The notes under the pieces are model-generated. The model had not been told where the DNA came from, ran no database searches, and saw only the letters and a program-made list of their open reading frames with translations. A stretch of 64,000 bases of DNA, taken from positions 8,804,001 through 8,868,000 of the forward strand of contig CM038910.1 in the NCBI GenBank assembly GCA_021904315.1, given 5' to 3'. Both the position numbers and the translations under genes were made by a program. Positions 62,371 through 64,000 of this stretch are shown here, piece after piece; position 1 is the stretch's first letter, and each line of letters starts with the position of its first letter. The DNA comes from Sphagnum magellanicum. Lineage: Eukaryota > Streptophyta > Sphagnopsida > Sphagnales > Sphagnaceae.

Positions 62371-63418
62371 ATAAAAAGTGGAAGAAGTAGGTGGCTGACT
62401 AATGCACTTAGGGAAAAAGCTGAAAACTACTACTGTCTCAATAGGACAGTCCAAGCAGTTATGTACTATGGAACATGCCCCTTCCCTTCCACCTACAAAT
62501 GTGTTGATCCAAGTAGGGTAAGACATTTGTTCCAACTGGTGGTAGCCTAATGGGTTGTTCTTCAAGGGCTTGTTCCAGAACATGACACCACTGCTCCCCA
62601 CAGTTGAATCACATAACTGTGGTGTTCCCCACCATGGATTCACAATCCGCATTAACAAAAAAAATTGGTGCAAAATTTTGTCAAAATGTGAAGAAAAAAT
62701 AGAGATGGAATATTTTGTCACAATTCTTCCTTTTAAGACAAAAAAAAACATTGCCAGATTTTGAGAAGGAAAAAAAAATTATTCAACACAATGTATAAAT
62801 TCGCCAAGACAAAACACGGATTTGGACTCTCTGATTTGAATTTGGTAGTATTTTAAAAAACTGGTTTTTAATTACTTGGAATGGTTCTAAAAACATGTTG
62901 CCGTTTAATGCTAGATCCCTCTTGAGATGCTACCAATGGTGTAACTTCACAACACTGTAACATTAGATTAGAAAACTGAAAAAAATCATCACCAATTCAC
63001 AGATCACAAACTTACAAACTGCAACTGGCATACACAAAAGTGGAGGAAGAACTTAGAAGATGAGCACTGGGAATCAACTTAAAATAGTAGTTCCTGAATG
63101 GATAATAAGACAGCAAAACTGGGTACATGTGGAATATAAGACATCCATGGAAGAGAGAGGGGGGGGAGGAGTGGAGGAGCTTCACAGTTATTGTTTTACT
63201 GGCATTTTGAATCACAGGTTTGAGCTTCCTGGGAAACAACCAGACACAGTGAACCACCATAATAAAGAATTGGGAAATTTTTTGAAAGCAAAAAAAAGGG
63301 TATGACGGCCCATGCCTTGGATCTTTATATCCCTCAGACACAATTTTTCAAAATTTTTGAAACAAGGAAGTGTGTTAACAACAAAAAGGGGTAAACCCAC
63401 TATGCCAAACAAACCTGG
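62371..63418. other. Intergenic DNA with an unassigned 198-codon minus-strand frame
   Basis: A minus-strand ATG at 62751 opens 198 codons ending at 62155. Its middle (for example NPWWGTPQLCDSTVGSSGV and HQLEQMSYPTWINTFVGG) looks somewhat protein-like, but I recognise no family. Its last third is R-repeat sequence and the stop lies inside the inserted element. It may be a broken gene fragment or chance. Confidence 0.25.
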
Positions 63419-63462
63419 TGAGTGAGTGAGTGAGTGAGTGAGTGAGTGAGTGAGTGAGTGAG
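63419..63462. repeat. AGTG tetranucleotide microsatellite (about 11 repeats)
   Basis: This is a perfect tetranucleotide run followed by a short CA run at 63479-63489. The remaining sequence to 64000 shows no gene. Confidence 0.95.
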
Positions 63463-63489
63463 TTCACCTCTGTGATCACACACACACAC

Positions 63490-64000
63490 TTGTACAGAGC
63501 TCCAGCCAGGTTCATGGGAAACAATAATAAGCACATTCAAAATACAAAAGAAAAATTTTCAACATTCTTTTGATGTTGTTGTCAGTTGTTGTAACTTATA
63601 ACCCACTTTCTTTGTTCTCACTTAAATCTCAGTTTTTCCATGTTAAGTTTTTAAATTATACAGGGGACTGCACTTAGCTCTCAGGACCAAGGGCCTGGCC
63701 AAAGATCCAAGGCATTCAATATGTATGCCTTGGCACACAAACTTTGAAACAGAAGGAAATTATTGGAAGGAAGAGGCTAACAATGCTTTTGAGATCATAT
63801 GTACCCACAATTGATAATGGACAGAACTTTGTTGAAATAATTAGTTTTTTGGGAAGAAAAAAAAAGGATCTGATAGCACCAATCTCAATATTGGAGTAAT
63901 TAATAAGTGTACTAAGTTTTTATTTTTAAACCATATTACTAAGATATCTAGATTCTAAATGGGTTGTACCATTACCTATATGGGGGAATGTCTTGAGTTT
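63490..64000. other. Intergenic DNA
   Basis: No gene, RNA or repeat of note is visible in the last half kilobase. A gene running off the window end cannot be excluded. Confidence 0.5.

Noticed and set aside
1-64000. tRNA, rRNA and CRISPR-type arrays
   Set aside because: I looked for conserved tRNA arms, rRNA blocks and regularly spaced short repeats. None were convincing; the tandem repeats present are contiguous satellites.

Overview
The window is nuclear DNA of a land plant. It contains four spliced genes with GT-AG introns: three conserved plant or eukaryotic families (a WDR26-type LisH-CTLH-WD40 protein, cyclin T, a long remorin) and one zinc-finger gene of a family I do not recognise. 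Arabidopsis-type telomere motifs (CCCTAAA/TTTAGGG), degenerate Ty1-copia pol sequence and much AT-rich intergenic DNA full of minisatellites fit this. I cannot name the species or lineage.

Layout. 1-12.1 kb: AT-rich intergenic DNA with two tandem-repeat arrays (about 3.64-4.80 kb and 8.64-9.34 kb), two hairpins and LTR-like fragments. 12.1-20.8 kb: the WDR26 gene (+), with leader, six coding exons and 3' flank. 20.8-31.4 kb: very AT-rich gene desert with one decayed coding fragment near 27.7-28.2 kb. 31.5-38.5 kb: the cyclin T gene (+, eight coding exons). 38.6-47 kb: transposon graveyard with a decayed copia integrase, a GC-richer LTR-like block and a MITE-like foldback. 47.2-52 kb: the remorin gene (-, four coding exons). 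52-55.4 kb: microsatellites and duplicated repeat DNA. 55.4-62.2 kb: a candidate complete DNA transposon. 62.2-64 kb: the continuation of the repeat it interrupts, then intergenic DNA.

The most notable object is a 6,755-bp segment at 55411-62165. It has 37-bp terminal inverted repeats (33/37 identical), is flanked by the 9-bp direct repeat TGTGATTTG, and cleanly interrupts a 114-bp tandem repeat. This is the structure of a Mutator-like element. Inside are a three-exon zinc-finger gene transcribed inward from the right end and about 4 kb of satellite DNA. The satellite is built from 80-bp units holding telomere-edged hairpins, 33-bp and 52-bp minisatellites, and a duplicated 0.5-0.7 kb segment, one copy of which carries a head-to-head telomeric insertion. 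I see no transposase in it.

The host genes probably act independently: WDR26 in the CTLH/GID ubiquitin ligase, cyclin T with CDK9/CDKC in P-TEFb, and remorin at plasma-membrane nanodomains. Exon joins were derived by reading splice sites and checking phase. UTRs and promoters are inference.
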